DNA of 64,000 bases. Origin: Duganella zoogloeoides. GTDB lineage: Bacteria; Pseudomonadota; Gammaproteobacteria; Burkholderiales; Burkholderiaceae_D. Each line of letters starts with the position of its first letter. Position 1 is the first letter of the stretch. The stretch spans positions 1 through 64,000 of the forward strand of contig NZ_CP140152.1 of NCBI RefSeq assembly GCF_034479515.1. Reading direction: 5' to 3'. This document shows positions 1-12,253 of this stretch, one piece after another. A program made the position numbers and the translations under genes. Below the pieces are notes generated by a model. That model did no database searches. It had not been told where the DNA came from and saw nothing but the letters and a program-made list of their open reading frames with translations.

Positions 1-15
1 ATAATTCGCCCCCTC
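1..15 (+). promoter_or_regulatory. Truncated main promoter of rrn operon 1 (-10 and GC-rich discriminator)
   Basis: The window opens with ATAAT followed by a GC-rich stretch. The same sequence stands at 13490 upstream of the second rRNA operon, where it belongs to a TATAAT box with a TTGCCA -35. The first base therefore cuts inside the -10 box. A GC-rich discriminator after the -10 is typical of stringently controlled rRNA promoters. The -35 lies outside the window. Confidence 0.45.
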
Positions 16-72
16 GCAGAACAACACATGCAAATGTCGAGTGAAGCGAGAATAGAGAAGAAAAAGAAGTGC

Positions 73-101
73 TTGACGAAATATTCGAAACGCTTCATAA
101 T
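73..101 (+). promoter_or_regulatory. Second promoter of rrn operon 1
   Basis: TTGACG (73-78), a 17-base spacer and CATAAT (96-101) form a near-consensus sigma-70 promoter. The equivalent element of the other operon (13564-13592) keeps the -35 and the 17-base spacing although the spacer sequence differs, which supports function. Confidence 0.65.
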
Positions 102-163
102 CTTGCCTCTTCGCTGATGAACAAAACGCTTCTTCGGCAACGCAGTACCGCAACACCAGATAC

Positions 164-178
164 AGTTCTTTAAAAATT
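164..178 (+). promoter_or_regulatory. boxA-like antitermination site, rrn operon 1 leader
   Basis: GTTCTTTAAAAATT resembles the rRNA boxA core (TGCTCTTTAA). A second such site, GTTCTTTAACAATC, lies before 23S at about 2214. BoxA recruits the Nus antitermination complex in proteobacterial rrn operons. Confidence 0.55.
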
Positions 179-207
179 AACAGTCGATAAGTGTGGACGT
201 TTGATGA
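178..207 (+). other. 5' arm of the pre-16S processing stem
   Basis: This stretch is complementary to 1905-1937, just downstream of 16S, over about 28 bases with few mismatches. It would bring both ends of pre-16S together into a long RNase III substrate. The same pair exists in operon 2 (13668-13697 with 15393-15425). Confidence 0.75.
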
Positions 208-317
208 CAGTGCACACGGAGCTAGTCTCCGTGATACTTAACATATCAAATGTTCACAAGAAGTAATGAAATAGGCGCTATGAAAATAGTGGCCTGTCAG
301 TATTTTGAGTGAGCGAC

Positions 318-349
318 CCCTTAGCAATAAGGGTGACACGAAAGTGTCA
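318..349 (+). other. Twin GNRA-loop hairpins in the rrn operon 1 leader
   Basis: Two adjacent hairpins lie directly before 16S: CCCTTA-GCAA-TAAGGG (318-333) and TGACAC-GAAA-GTGTCA (334-349). Operon 2 has two hairpins at the same place with different stem sequences but again GNRA loops (13808-13837). Conserved shape with changed sequence suggests a role in leader folding or 16S maturation. Confidence 0.7.
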
Positions 350-365
350 AATAAACAGAGATTAA

Positions 366-1895
<1,530 letters not shown>

Positions 1896-1956
1896 GAGTA
1901 GCACTCATCATCAAGCGTTCACACTTATCGACTGTCAATCAAGAAGAACAGCATTT

Positions 1957-2033
1957 GGGGCTGTAGCTCAGCTGGTTAGAGCACCGTGTTGATAACGCGG
2001 GGGTCGTTGGTTCGAGTCCAACCAGCCCTACCA
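1957..2033 (+). tRNA. ileT: tRNA-Ile (GAT)
   Basis: A 77-nt cloverleaf with anticodon loop TTGATAA (anticodon GAT), TTCGAGTCC T-loop and encoded CCA. The acceptor stem closes GGGGCTG with CAGCCCT through a first G-U pair. It sits in the 16S-23S spacer, the standard place. Confidence 0.97.
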
Positions 2034-2068
2034 GCTTTTACTAGCTAGTAATACCGTTGTATATCTCA

Positions 2069-2144
2069 GGGGGATTAGCTCAGCTGGGAGAGCACCTGCT
2101 TTGCAAGCAGGGGGTCGTCGGTTCGATCCCGTCATCCTCCACCA
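2069..2144 (+). tRNA. alaT: tRNA-Ala (TGC)
   Basis: A 76-nt cloverleaf with anticodon loop TTTGCAA (anticodon TGC), TTCGATCCC T-loop and encoded CCA. It follows tRNA-Ile by 35 nt; the matching gap in operon 2 is only 11 nt. The longer gap here contains the palindrome TTACTAGCTAGTAA (2038-2051). Confidence 0.97.
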
Positions 2145-2210
2145 AGAGTTCAAATGTAAGCGACGCAGACTGCGTATGTTTAGATTTGGTCTTTTAGAGA
2201 CCAAGTGCTG

Positions 2211-2226
2211 TATGTTCTTTAACAAT
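2211..2226 (+). promoter_or_regulatory. Spacer boxA before 23S, operon 1
   Basis: GTTCTTTAACAATC matches the rRNA boxA. A second boxA between the spacer tRNAs and 23S is usual in proteobacterial rrn operons. An identical element lies in operon 2 near 15667-15680. Confidence 0.55.
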
Positions 2227-2373
2227 CTGGAAGAAGTAAGTAGATTTTTATGTGTCGTGTTACGGTAAAACGTAATGCGATGGGTAATGATTGTATGTAT
2301 CAACAAACGCAACAACGTAGTACTTCTTATTCCTATAAACGCTCCTTGTTTAGTCGCAGGGGCTAACGTTATA

Positions 2374-5247
<2,874 letters not shown>

Positions 5248-5358
5248 ATAACCTTAGCAGGTTGTAGTGAATAAGAAGTGCGTTGGAACGTTCGTTGATA
5301 CAGAACTTCATTACCCAGGTGAGCATGACTCACCAACTACTTACCAATTCCAGATTCT

Positions 5359-5381
5359 GGGCAACGTCACCGACGCGGCCC
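5359..5381 (+). other. Hairpin in the 23S-5S spacer, operon 1
   Basis: GGGC (5359-5362) pairs with GCCC (5378-5381), with an inner CGT/ACG stem. The operon 2 counterpart (18812-18837) has GAGT/ACTC and CGTT/AACG instead, so the fold is kept while the bases change. Confidence 0.55.
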
Positions 5382-5392
5382 GTACAGTTCAA

Positions 5393-5508
5393 TGCCTGAT
5401 GACCATAGCAAATCGGTCCCACCCCTTCCCATCCCGAACAGGACCGTGAAACGATTTTGCGCCGATGATAGTGCTGCAACCAGTGTGAAAGTAGGTTATC
5501 GTCAGGCT
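5393..5508 (+). rRNA. rrf: 5S ribosomal RNA, operon 1
   Basis: A 116-nt 5S gene whose 5' TGCCTGA pairs with 3' TCAGGC (helix I). It contains the conserved TCCCATCCCGAACAGG segment. It appears identical to the second copy. It is the last gene of the operon. Confidence 0.95.
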
Positions 5509-5518
5509 AGTTATAGAG

Positions 5519-5556
5519 AAAAACCCCCTTCCGGTGATCCGGTTGGGGGTTTTTTG
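5519..5556 (+). terminator. rrn operon 1 terminator, shared with convergent rtcR
   Basis: A strong GC-rich stem (AACCCCC...CCGG, loop TGAT, CCGG...GGGGGTT) is followed by TTTTTT. An A-run on the other side makes it able to work in both directions, so it can also end rtcR, whose stop codon lies at 5561-5563. The same terminator follows 5S in operon 2. Confidence 0.9.
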
Positions 5557-5560
5557 CATT

Positions 5561-7111
5561 TCAGAGCTCATCCCAATGCAGGTCAAACCTGGCTAGGTAT
5601 TTCTTCAGGCGATCGGCATCGTTAGGCTTGGCCTTGGCATCGCGTGATACCGCGTATAACTTGCGGCCGGCATCCGACAGCGATTTCGATTGCCGGCAGA
5701 CGGCGATCACCGCTTCCAGCTGCATGCTGTCGAACAAATCCAGTCCGGTCAACAACTCTGGCTGCACGCTGTGTCGCCATAGCCGTTTCAGGCGCGCGAT
5801 TTCATCCATCACTTGTGCGTCGGTGATACGGCCGGCATCTGACAGCGTGGCCAGCCTAGTGACCGAAGCTGCCAGGTCGCGGAAGTTACCATTCCATACT
5901 GCCTCGCCGGACATGGCAAACCGCATGTAGCGGGTGCGCGCTTCCTTGTTGAAGCTGACTTTCTCGCCGCTTTCCATGGCAAACAGCGCCAACTGGAAAT
6001 CAACATTGGGTTCGATATCCTCGGGCCGCTCGGCCAACTGTGGCAGCGAATAGGTCCACAAGTTGATACGCGCATATAAATCTTCGCGGAAGCGGCCGGC
6101 CAGCACCTCGGCGCCCAGGTCGCGGTTGGTGCCGGCGATCAACTGGAAGTCGCTGGCCACTTCCTCGTCACTGCCCACCGGCAGAAAGCGCTTCTCTTCC
6201 AGAGCCTTGAGCAGCATGGCTTGCTCGTTCAGGCCCAGCTCTCCTATTTCATCGAGGAACAGCAAGCCCTGGTGAGCGCTGCGCAGCAACCCCGGCCGAT
6301 TGCTGGCGGCTCCCGTAAAAGCCCCCTTGATATGGCCGAACAAGGTAGACGCCGCGCCGTCGCCGTGCACGGTGGCGCAGTTCAGCTCGACAAACTTGCC
6401 GTCAAGCTGATGGCGATTCTTTTTCAGTTCGAATACGCGCCGCGCCAGAAACGATTTGCCGGCGCCGGTCGGGCCCATCAACAGCATCGGGGCGCGCGAC
6501 TTCACTGCCACTTTTTCGATTTCCTCGATCATGGTGTTGAAGCGGGCATTACGGGTAGGAATGCCGGATTTCAAGAACGCCACGCCTTCGGCCTGTTCGC
6601 TGGAAAAGCGCTGGGCGATCTGGTCGTAGCGCGAGAGATCGAGATCGATCAGCTGGTAACCGGCCTGGTCGCCGCCGCGCCGAGGCGGCGATGTCTGCAG
6701 CAGCCGGCCGGGCAGGTAGCGCGCCTCCGTCAGCAGGAACAAGCAGATTTGCACCACGTGGGTACCGGTGGTGATATGGATCCAGTAGTCCTCGTGCTCG
6801 GTGTCGAACGGATAGTTCTTGGCGAAATCGAACAGCGCCCCATACACATCCTCGAAATCCCAAGCGTCGCGCATCGGTATCTCGTGGATGGCGACCAAGG
6901 TTTCGGGCGATACGGTGGCGATGTCGCGTGTTACGCGTTCGCTCAAGTCCCTGAATTTGCCATTGTAGAGCAATTCGAAACGATCGATCACCAGGTCGTC
7001 GTGCTGGGTGAGCGAGACGCTGGGCCGCCATTTTTCCCAGCGCTCGGTGCGTTGGCCGCCATCTAACTGGCTGCCGACAAAGCCGATCACTACTTTGCGT
7101 TTGATTTTCAT
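5561..7111 (-). CDS. rtcR: RtcR, sigma-54-dependent activator of the rtcBA RNA-repair operon
   Basis: A 516-aa bacterial enhancer-binding protein. The N-terminal part (about 1-180) is the RtcR regulatory region, a CARF-type Rossmann domain in this family. The central AAA+ domain has Walker A GPTGAGKS (213-220), the sigma-54 contact loop GAFTGA (263-268) and Walker B LLFLDE (283-288). The C-terminus should bind the upstream activator site. RtcR is divergent from rtcB, and the shared intergenic region holds the sigma-54 promoter. In known systems, removal or ligand occupancy of the N-terminal domain turns on rtcBA. Length fits the family (about 530 aa). It converges on the first rrn operon and ends 5 bases past that operon's terminator. 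Confidence 0.95.
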   Translation of the reverse strand: MKIKRKVVIGFVGSQLDGGQRTERWEKWRPSVSLTQHDDLVIDRFELLYNGKFRDLSERVTRDIATVSPETLVAIHEIPMRDAWDFEDVYGALFDFAKNYPFDTEHEDYWIHITTGTHVVQICLFLLTEARYLPGRLLQTSPPRRGGDQAGYQLIDLDLSRYDQIAQRFSSEQAEGVAFLKSGIPTRNARFNTMIEEIEKVAVKSRAPMLLMGPTGAGKSFLARRVFELKKNRHQLDGKFVELNCATVHGDGAASTLFGHIKGAFTGAASNRPGLLRSAHQGLLFLDEIGELGLNEQAMLLKALEEKRFLPVGSDEEVASDFQLIAGTNRDLGAEVLAGRFREDLYARINLWTYSLPQLAERPEDIEPNVDFQLALFAMESGEKVSFNKEARTRYMRFAMSGEAVWNGNFRDLAASVTRLATLSDAGRITDAQVMDEIARLKRLWRHSVQPELLTGLDLFDSMQLEAVIAVCRQSKSLSDAGRKLYAVSRDAKAKPNDADRLKKYLARFDLHWDEL

Positions 7112-7127
7112 GGATAAAATCTTATAA

Positions 7128-7152
7128 ATCAGGATAAATAATTATGCCTGAT
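7128..7152. promoter_or_regulatory. Candidate RtcR upstream activator site
   Basis: The inverted repeat ATCAGG (7128-7133) and CCTGAT (7147-7152) is centred about 105 bp upstream of the rtcBA -24 element, a usual distance for an enhancer-binding protein site. It also lies just upstream of the rtcR start. The assignment is inference from position and symmetry only. Confidence 0.3.
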
Positions 7153-7245
7153 GATTTCGGCAAAACGGCAGTAAAAGACGTCGAAAAGAAAAATTATCGT
7201 ATTGATTCAATGGTTTATAAAAATATTTCCGCATCTTCAAGAAGC

Positions 7246-7261
7246 TGGCATGGCGTTTGCA
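7246..7261 (+). promoter_or_regulatory. Sigma-54 promoter of rtcBA
   Basis: TGGCATGGCGTTTGCA matches the -24/-12 consensus TGGCAYRN4TTGCW at every fixed position, with GG at 7247-7248 and GC at 7259-7260. Transcription should begin near 7272, about 30 bases before the rtcB ATG at 7301. It agrees with the divergent RtcR, a sigma-54 activator. It also rules out the longer upstream reading frame (TTG at 7202) as the rtcB start. Confidence 0.88.
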
Positions 7262-7300
7262 ATAAAAGGCTTACCCAAGATAAAAATGAAAGAGAAGAAA

Positions 7301-8536
7301 ATGGAAAAGCTCAATTACGATACCCTCGACACCAGCAACGGTAGCCCGATCAAGATGTGGACCCAGGGCGTACCAGTGGAAGAATCGGCCAAGCAGCAGC
7401 TGGCCAACACCGCCCGCATGCCGTTCATCTACAAGCACATCGCGGTGATGCCGGACGTCCACCTGGGCAAAGGTTCGACCATCGGCAGCGTAATTCCGAC
7501 GTTGGGCGCCATCATTCCGGCGGCGGTCGGCGTCGATATCGGTTGCGGCATGATGGCAGCGAAGACCACGCTCAACGCCAACGATCTGCCGGACAACCTG
7601 GGACCGCTGCGCAGCGCCATCGAGCGCGCCATTCCCCACGGTATGTCGCCCAAGACCCGCAGCCATCGCGGCCGCGACGAGGGCAGCTGGAACACGCCGC
7701 CGGCGCCGGTCGATGCGGCCTGGACGCAACTCAAGGACGAGTTCGATGTGATTTGCCAGAAAACGCCCAAGCTGAGCAAGACCAACAACTACCGGCACCT
7801 GGGCACGCTCGGCGGCGGCAACCACTTCATCGAAGTGTGCCTCGATGAAACCGGCGCCGTGTGGTTCATGCTGCACTCGGGCTCGCGCGGCGTGGGTAAT
7901 GCCATCGGCAGCCACTTCATCGAGCTTGCCAAGAAAGATATGCGCACCCACTTCATCAACCTGCCCGACGACGACCTGGCGTACCTGGAAGAAGGCACCA
8001 CTCACTACCAGGATTATGTCGAGGCGGTGGGCTGGGCCCAGCGCTTCGCCCGCACCAACCGCGAGGTGATGATGCACAACCTGATTGCGGCGGTGCGCAC
8101 CATCATCACCAAGCCATTCGAGACCCACGTGGAGGCGGTCAACTGCCACCACAATTATGTGCAGCGCGAGCGGCACTTCGGCAAGGATGTGCTGATCACC
8201 CGCAAGGGCGCGGTGTCGGCGCGGCCGGGCGAACTGGGCATCATTCCGGGCTCGATGGGCGCCAAGAGTTTTATCGTGCGCGGTAAAGGCAACGAAGAAA
8301 GTTTTAACAGCTGCAGCCACGGCGCCGGCCGCACCATGAGCCGCAACGAGGCCAAGCGCCGCTTCAATGCTGACGACCACGCGCGCGCAACGTCCGGCGT
8401 GGAATGTCGCAAGGATGCCAGCGTGGTGGACGAGATTCCGATGGCCTACAAAGATATCGATGCGGTCATGCACGCGCAGCGCGACCTGGTGGAAGTGGTG
8501 CACACCCTCAAGCAGGTCGTGTGCGTGAAAGGATAA
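7301..8536 (+). CDS. rtcB: RtcB, RNA 3'-phosphate/5'-hydroxyl ligase
   Basis: A 411-aa GTP- and Mn-dependent RNA ligase that joins 2',3'-cyclic phosphate or 3'-phosphate ends to 5'-OH ends. It is closely similar in length and sequence to E. coli RtcB (408 aa). The metal site includes D79 and C82 in GVDIGCG. The guanylylated histidine is expected in SCSHGAGR (about H340). The start at 7301 (MEKLNYDTLD) lies downstream of the sigma-54 promoter, whereas the longer frame to 7202 begins upstream of it. rtcA follows 2 bases after the stop, so both form one operon. Confidence 0.97.
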   Translation: MEKLNYDTLDTSNGSPIKMWTQGVPVEESAKQQLANTARMPFIYKHIAVMPDVHLGKGSTIGSVIPTLGAIIPAAVGVDIGCGMMAAKTTLNANDLPDNLGPLRSAIERAIPHGMSPKTRSHRGRDEGSWNTPPAPVDAAWTQLKDEFDVICQKTPKLSKTNNYRHLGTLGGGNHFIEVCLDETGAVWFMLHSGSRGVGNAIGSHFIELAKKDMRTHFINLPDDDLAYLEEGTTHYQDYVEAVGWAQRFARTNREVMMHNLIAAVRTIITKPFETHVEAVNCHHNYVQRERHFGKDVLITRKGAVSARPGELGIIPGSMGAKSFIVRGKGNEESFNSCSHGAGRTMSRNEAKRRFNADDHARATSGVECRKDASVVDEIPMAYKDIDAVMHAQRDLVEVVHTLKQVVCVKG

Positions 8537-8538
8537 AG

Positions 8539-9588
8539 ATGAGCATGAATATGGGCATGATAGAACTGGACGGAGCGGCAGGCGAGGGCGGCGGCCAGAT
8601 ATTGCGCACGGCGCTGAGCCTGTCGATGATTACCGGCCAGCCGTTTCGGATCATCAATATCCGTGCGGGGCGGTCGCGGCCTGGATTGCTGCGCCAGCAC
8701 CTGGTGGCGGTGCTGGCAGCGGCGCGCATATGCGGCGCCGACGTGGGCGACGTGGCGGTCGGCGCGCAAACACTGGCGTTCGTGCCGGGCGCCATCCGCG
8801 CCGGCGATTACGCGTTTGCGATCGGCACCGCCGGCAGTTCCACGCTGGTGATGCAGACCGTTTTGCCTGCGTTGTTGTTTGCCGGTCAGCTGTCGCGGGT
8901 AACGGTTACTGGCGGCACCCATAATTCAATGGCGCCGCCGTCGCACTTTCTCGAGCGCGCCTATGGCCGGGTGCTGGCGTCGATGGGCGCCGAGGTGGAT
9001 TTCGCTTTGCGGCGCTTCGGCTTTTACCCGGCCGGTGGCGGCGAACTGGTTGCGACCGTGCAGCCATGCGCCGGCTTGCGGGCGCTGGATTTGACCGAGC
9101 GGGGAACGCGCCTGCACGGCTATGCGGAAAGTTTTGTGGCGGGCGTGCCCGAGTCGGTGGCCAGGCGCGAACTGGAATGCATCGGCCAAGGCATGGGCTG
9201 GAGCGAAGCGCAATTGCTGTGCCATCGCCTGCCGCTGGAAGTGGGGCCAGGCAACGTGCTGTTGCTGACGCTTGAACACGAGCATGTGACGGAAGTGTTT
9301 GCCGGCTTCGGCGAAAAAATGGTGCGCGCCGAAACCGTGGCGAAACAGACGCTGGAGCGTGCCCGCCGCTACATCGCCTCGGGCGCGGCAGTGAGCGAGT
9401 GCCTGGCGGACCAGCTCATGTTGCCCATGGCGCTGGCCGGTGCCGGTAGCTTCACTACCGACGCGCTGTCATTGCACGCACTGACCAATGCCCAGGTGAT
9501 CGCCCGCTTCCTGCCGGTGCGCTTCGAATTCGAAGCGATGGGCGAGCGGCGCCGGGTGCGGGTGGTGCCTTGCAATCAGAGCGCCTGA
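8539..9588 (+). CDS. rtcA: RtcA, RNA 3'-terminal phosphate cyclase
   Basis: A 349-aa ATP-dependent enzyme that converts RNA 3'-phosphates to 2',3'-cyclic phosphates, supplying or restoring substrate for RtcB. Family features are the N-terminal ELDGAAGEGGGQILRT and RPGLLRQHL, and the catalytic histidine in SLHALTNAQVIARF (H313), the residue adenylated in E. coli RtcA. The start 2 bases after rtcB is preceded by AAAGGATAAAG. In-frame ATGs at codons 3, 5 and 7 are alternatives (ELDG follows directly). It converges with the outer-membrane gene downstream. Confidence 0.95.
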   Translation: MSMNMGMIELDGAAGEGGGQILRTALSLSMITGQPFRIINIRAGRSRPGLLRQHLVAVLAAARICGADVGDVAVGAQTLAFVPGAIRAGDYAFAIGTAGSSTLVMQTVLPALLFAGQLSRVTVTGGTHNSMAPPSHFLERAYGRVLASMGAEVDFALRRFGFYPAGGGELVATVQPCAGLRALDLTERGTRLHGYAESFVAGVPESVARRELECIGQGMGWSEAQLLCHRLPLEVGPGNVLLLTLEHEHVTEVFAGFGEKMVRAETVAKQTLERARRYIASGAAVSECLADQLMLPMALAGAGSFTTDALSLHALTNAQVIARFLPVRFEFEAMGERRRVRVVPCNQSA

Positions 9589-9643
9589 CAGAACCTTCAG
9601 GGCGAGGTGCTGCAACGAAGCGATGGCGGTTTTGTCTGCGCTG

Positions 9644-10165
9644 CTAAAACTGGAAGCGGCCGCCGAACGAATACATCTTGATCTCGGTCTTGGTCAGGTA
9701 ACTGCCTTCGAGGTTGATCGACCATTGACGGTTGAAGTGGTAGCTTATGCCGACGCCCACCAGGCCGTCAGTCTCTTCCTTGTCCTTCATCCCCGAGCGA
9801 TTGCCTTTCAAGCTGGTGCGACCGATGCCGGCGCGGCCAAACAGGCTGAAGCTTTCGTTGAGTGGCATGGTGCCTTGCGCGGCGATGCCAACAGTCTGAT
9901 CGGGATAGAGGCCGCGTTCGCTAAAGACACCTGAATTGGAAATAAAGCTCAGGCTGCGGGCATAGACATCGAAGCCGAAATTGCGCGTGTACTGATAACC
10001 GACCTTGCCGCCGAATGAAAGGTCATCGCCGTTCGCCGCATATTTCGATGACGTCGATGCGCCGCCGGTGTCCAGCGCCAGGAAGACGCCCGGTTCGAAT
10101 GAGGCGGCAATAGTGATGGCGGGCGCGGCTGCCAGCGCGGCCAGGATGAGAATAAAACGTCGCAT
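9644..10165 (-). CDS. Small outer-membrane beta-barrel protein
   Basis: A 173-aa protein with a signal peptide (MRRFILILAALAAAPAITIA, cleavage near 20-21), then alternating amphipathic strands and a C-terminal phenylalanine (GGRFQF) as needed for BAM-dependent insertion. The size fits an eight-stranded barrel of the OmpA-like or OMP_b-brl class (residues about 22-173). The function is not known. It lies downstream of the AraC regulator on the same strand with an 80-base gap, so it may have its own promoter. Confidence 0.7.
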   Translation of the reverse strand: MRRFILILAALAAAPAITIAASFEPGVFLALDTGGASTSSKYAANGDDLSFGGKVGYQYTRNFGFDVYARSLSFISNSGVFSERGLYPDQTVGIAAQGTMPLNESFSLFGRAGIGRTSLKGNRSGMKDKEETDGLVGVGISYHFNRQWSINLEGSYLTKTEIKMYSFGGRFQF

Positions 10166-10245
10166 GCTGTTCCTCTATAGTTGCCAGGGGTGGCATTGCG
10201 TAATTTGCAATGCTGCCAAGCAACCATACTAATCTCGTATTACTT

Positions 10246-11151
10246 TTAAAGCAATTGCGCCGGTTCAATCACCGGTGGTGCGAGGTAGCGGCGCAACACA
10301 TCAGCCTCCTCGCCGGGACTGCGGCCGAAAAAGCGCTTGAACTCGCGGCTGAACTGGGACGGGCTTTCGTAACCGACCTGGGCGCAGGCTGCCTGCGCGG
10401 TCATGTCGTTGCGCGCCATCAGTAGCCGTGCCTGGTGTAGCCGCGCCGATTTCACATACTGGATCGGCGAGCAGTGCGTGACCGATTTGAAATGCACGTG
10501 GAAGGCGGGCACGCTCATATTGGCTTCGGCCGCCAGCATGCCAACGTCGATGCTGGCGGCGTAGTCGGCGTGGATGCGGCGCAGCGCCTTGGCGATGCGG
10601 CCGAACTGGCCCTGGCTGGTGAGCGCCGCGCGCATTGCCGCGCCTTGCTCGCCCATCAGCACGCGGAAACAGATCTCGCGCACGATGGCCGGTCCCAGCA
10701 CGCGCGCTTCCAGCGGCGAGTTGAGCGTTTCAAGCAGGCGCAGCACGGTATCGCGCAGGCGCGCATCCATGCGCGTGGTCATCATGCCCTTGGGCGCGGC
10801 CGGCACTTCGTTATCGGTCTGATCGATGGCGAACATCAGGTCGGCCAGGGTGGTGCGGTCCACCTGTATCGTCAGGCCCAGGAAGGGTTCCTCCGGCGTG
10901 GCTTCCGTCGCGCTGGAAAAAGGCATCGGAATGGCCACCACCAGGTACTGGTTGGCGTCGAACTGCAGCACATCGGTGCCGAAGAAGGCGCGCTTGCGGC
11001 CCTGCAGCGCAATGGCGATACACGGCTCCGACATCACCGGCGTCTTGGCCACGCTCTGGGTGGCGCGCGTCAGGCGTACGGCGGCCACGTCGGTGTCGGT
11101 ATAGCCATCGTGCCGGGCCAGCTGGCGATGCAGTTCGATCAGGCGGTCCAC
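10246..11151 (-). CDS. AraC family transcriptional regulator
   Basis: A 301-aa regulator with an AraC-type N-terminal ligand/cupin domain (about 25-180) and a C-terminal double helix-turn-helix (about 190-290; second helix region VGYESPSQFSREFKRFFGRSPGE). This is the subgroup often found beside and divergent from a short-chain dehydrogenase or alcohol dehydrogenase gene. Here the divergent neighbour is a broken short-chain dehydrogenase (11329), so its natural target may be lost. The ligand is unknown. Confidence 0.88.
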   Translation of the reverse strand: MDRLIELHRQLARHDGYTDTDVAAVRLTRATQSVAKTPVMSEPCIAIALQGRKRAFFGTDVLQFDANQYLVVAIPMPFSSATEATPEEPFLGLTIQVDRTTLADLMFAIDQTDNEVPAAPKGMMTTRMDARLRDTVLRLLETLNSPLEARVLGPAIVREICFRVLMGEQGAAMRAALTSQGQFGRIAKALRRIHADYAASIDVGMLAAEANMSVPAFHVHFKSVTHCSPIQYVKSARLHQARLLMARNDMTAQAACAQVGYESPSQFSREFKRFFGRSPGEEADVLRRYLAPPVIEPAQLL

Positions 11152-11328
11152 GTCATTTCCTTTAATGCTCTCATGAATAGGAATGATCCATCAAAAGACG
11201 CAGGGCCGCCATGGGCTGGCGATTGAAGTATAGGATTAGGCAAGAATCGCATAGTCATGTGCATTTGCAGCATCGATACGCAGCCGTAAGATGCATGCTC
11301 GTGTCATTGCCCGGGAAAGGACCGCATC

Positions 11329-11607
11329 ATGAACCCATCGTTACAGCGTAAAGTCATCCTGATCGCCGGCGCCAGCCGGGGCAGCGGACCAGCCACGGCG
11401 CGCCAGCTGGCGCAGCAGGGCCACCACGTGGTGCTGGGCGCGCGCCGCTCGAACCGCTTGCAGGGTCTGGTCAATGAGATCCGCAAGGCGGGTGGCTCGG
11501 CCGAATGGTATGCGCTCGATGTCAATCAGCCGACCGAAATGGCAGCGTTCCTGGCGTTTGCCGAAGACGTGCACAAGCGCGTCGATGCCGTCATTCATAA
11601 CGCCTGA
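11329..11607 (+). pseudogene. Truncated short-chain dehydrogenase (N-terminal third only)
   Basis: Only 92 codons remain of a family usually about 240-290 aa. The N-terminal Rossmann part is present (KVILIAGASRGSGPATARQL, then LDVNQPTEMAAF) and the frame stops right after VDAVIHNA, where the family motif NNAG should continue. The catalytic Ser, Tyr and Lys are missing. The stop (11605-11607) is 2 bases from the end of the convergent tetR gene, so a deletion probably joined the remnant to tetR. A plausible ribosome-binding site (AAAGGA) remains upstream. Confidence 0.75.
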
Positions 11608-11609
11608 GG

Positions 11610-12218
11610 TTAATCAGCTTTAAAGAGTAGTTGTATCAGGCTGTCGGCCGTGGCCTGGAGTTGTTCAGGGCCGTGGTAGATGCGCTCCATCACCACATTT
11701 CCCCGAGTAAAAGTGACCAGCAGGCGGGCAGCGTCTTGCGGCGACAGGCGCAGCCGCGCCACCGCATCGGGCGCGGCCAGCCGTTCTTCCAGCACCAGGC
11801 CCAATCCTTCCAGCATGCCACGCAAGGCATTGCGCACCGGCTCGTCCATGGCGGTTTCGTCGGTGGCGATCTTGGTGGTCAGGCAGCCGCGCGTGCGTGG
11901 CGCCGCGTCTTCGCCGCGTCCTGGCGCCAGTTCCGACATCGACTTGATCACGTAGGCAAAGTAGGCGCGCAGTGCCGCCACCGGATCGGACAGTTGCATG
12001 TGCTCGCGCACCGTCTCCAGATAGCGGCGTTGGTAGCGCGCAAACGCCAGCAGGAAGATAGCCTGCTTGTCGCCATAGGCGTTATAGAGCGAGCCGCGCA
12101 GCACGCCGGTGGCCTGCGCCAGCTCCTGCATCGACGTCGCGCCATAGCCGCGCTGCCAGAACACGTGCATCGCACGCTCCAGCGCGTCCTCTTCATTGAA
12201 TTGTTTTATGCCAGCCAT
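11610..12218 (-). CDS. TetR/AcrR family repressor
   Basis: A 202-aa repressor. The N-terminal helix-turn-helix covers about 10-55 (DALERAMHVFWQRGYGATSM, then GVLRGSLYNAYGDKQAIF). The C-terminal helices form the ligand-binding and dimer domain. The start at 12218 (MAGIKQFNEED) begins at the first family-like residue; a longer frame upstream would cross the operators. It is divergent from an MFS exporter with two palindromic operators between them, suggesting it controls both. The inducer is unknown. Confidence 0.9.
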   Translation of the reverse strand: MAGIKQFNEEDALERAMHVFWQRGYGATSMQELAQATGVLRGSLYNAYGDKQAIFLLAFARYQRRYLETVREHMQLSDPVAALRAYFAYVIKSMSELAPGRGEDAAPRTRGCLTTKIATDETAMDEPVRNALRGMLEGLGLVLEERLAAPDAVARLRLSPQDAARLLVTFTRGNVVMERIYHGPEQLQATADSLIQLLFKAD

Positions 12219-12237
12219 GGGCCGATTATCGGCATTC

Positions 12238-12253
12238 TTGACACTGCTGTCAA
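12238..12253. promoter_or_regulatory. TetR operator 1
   Basis: The perfect palindrome TTGACA-CTGC-TGTCAA lies in the tetR/MFS divergent region, 20 bases before the tetR start. It shares the TTGAC/GTCAA half-sites with the palindrome that follows directly. Confidence 0.75.

Noticed and set aside
7202..7300. 33-codon N-terminal extension of rtcB from a TTG at 7202
   Set aside because: The sigma-54 promoter (7246-7261) lies inside it, so the transcript cannot include that start; RtcB homology begins at 7301.
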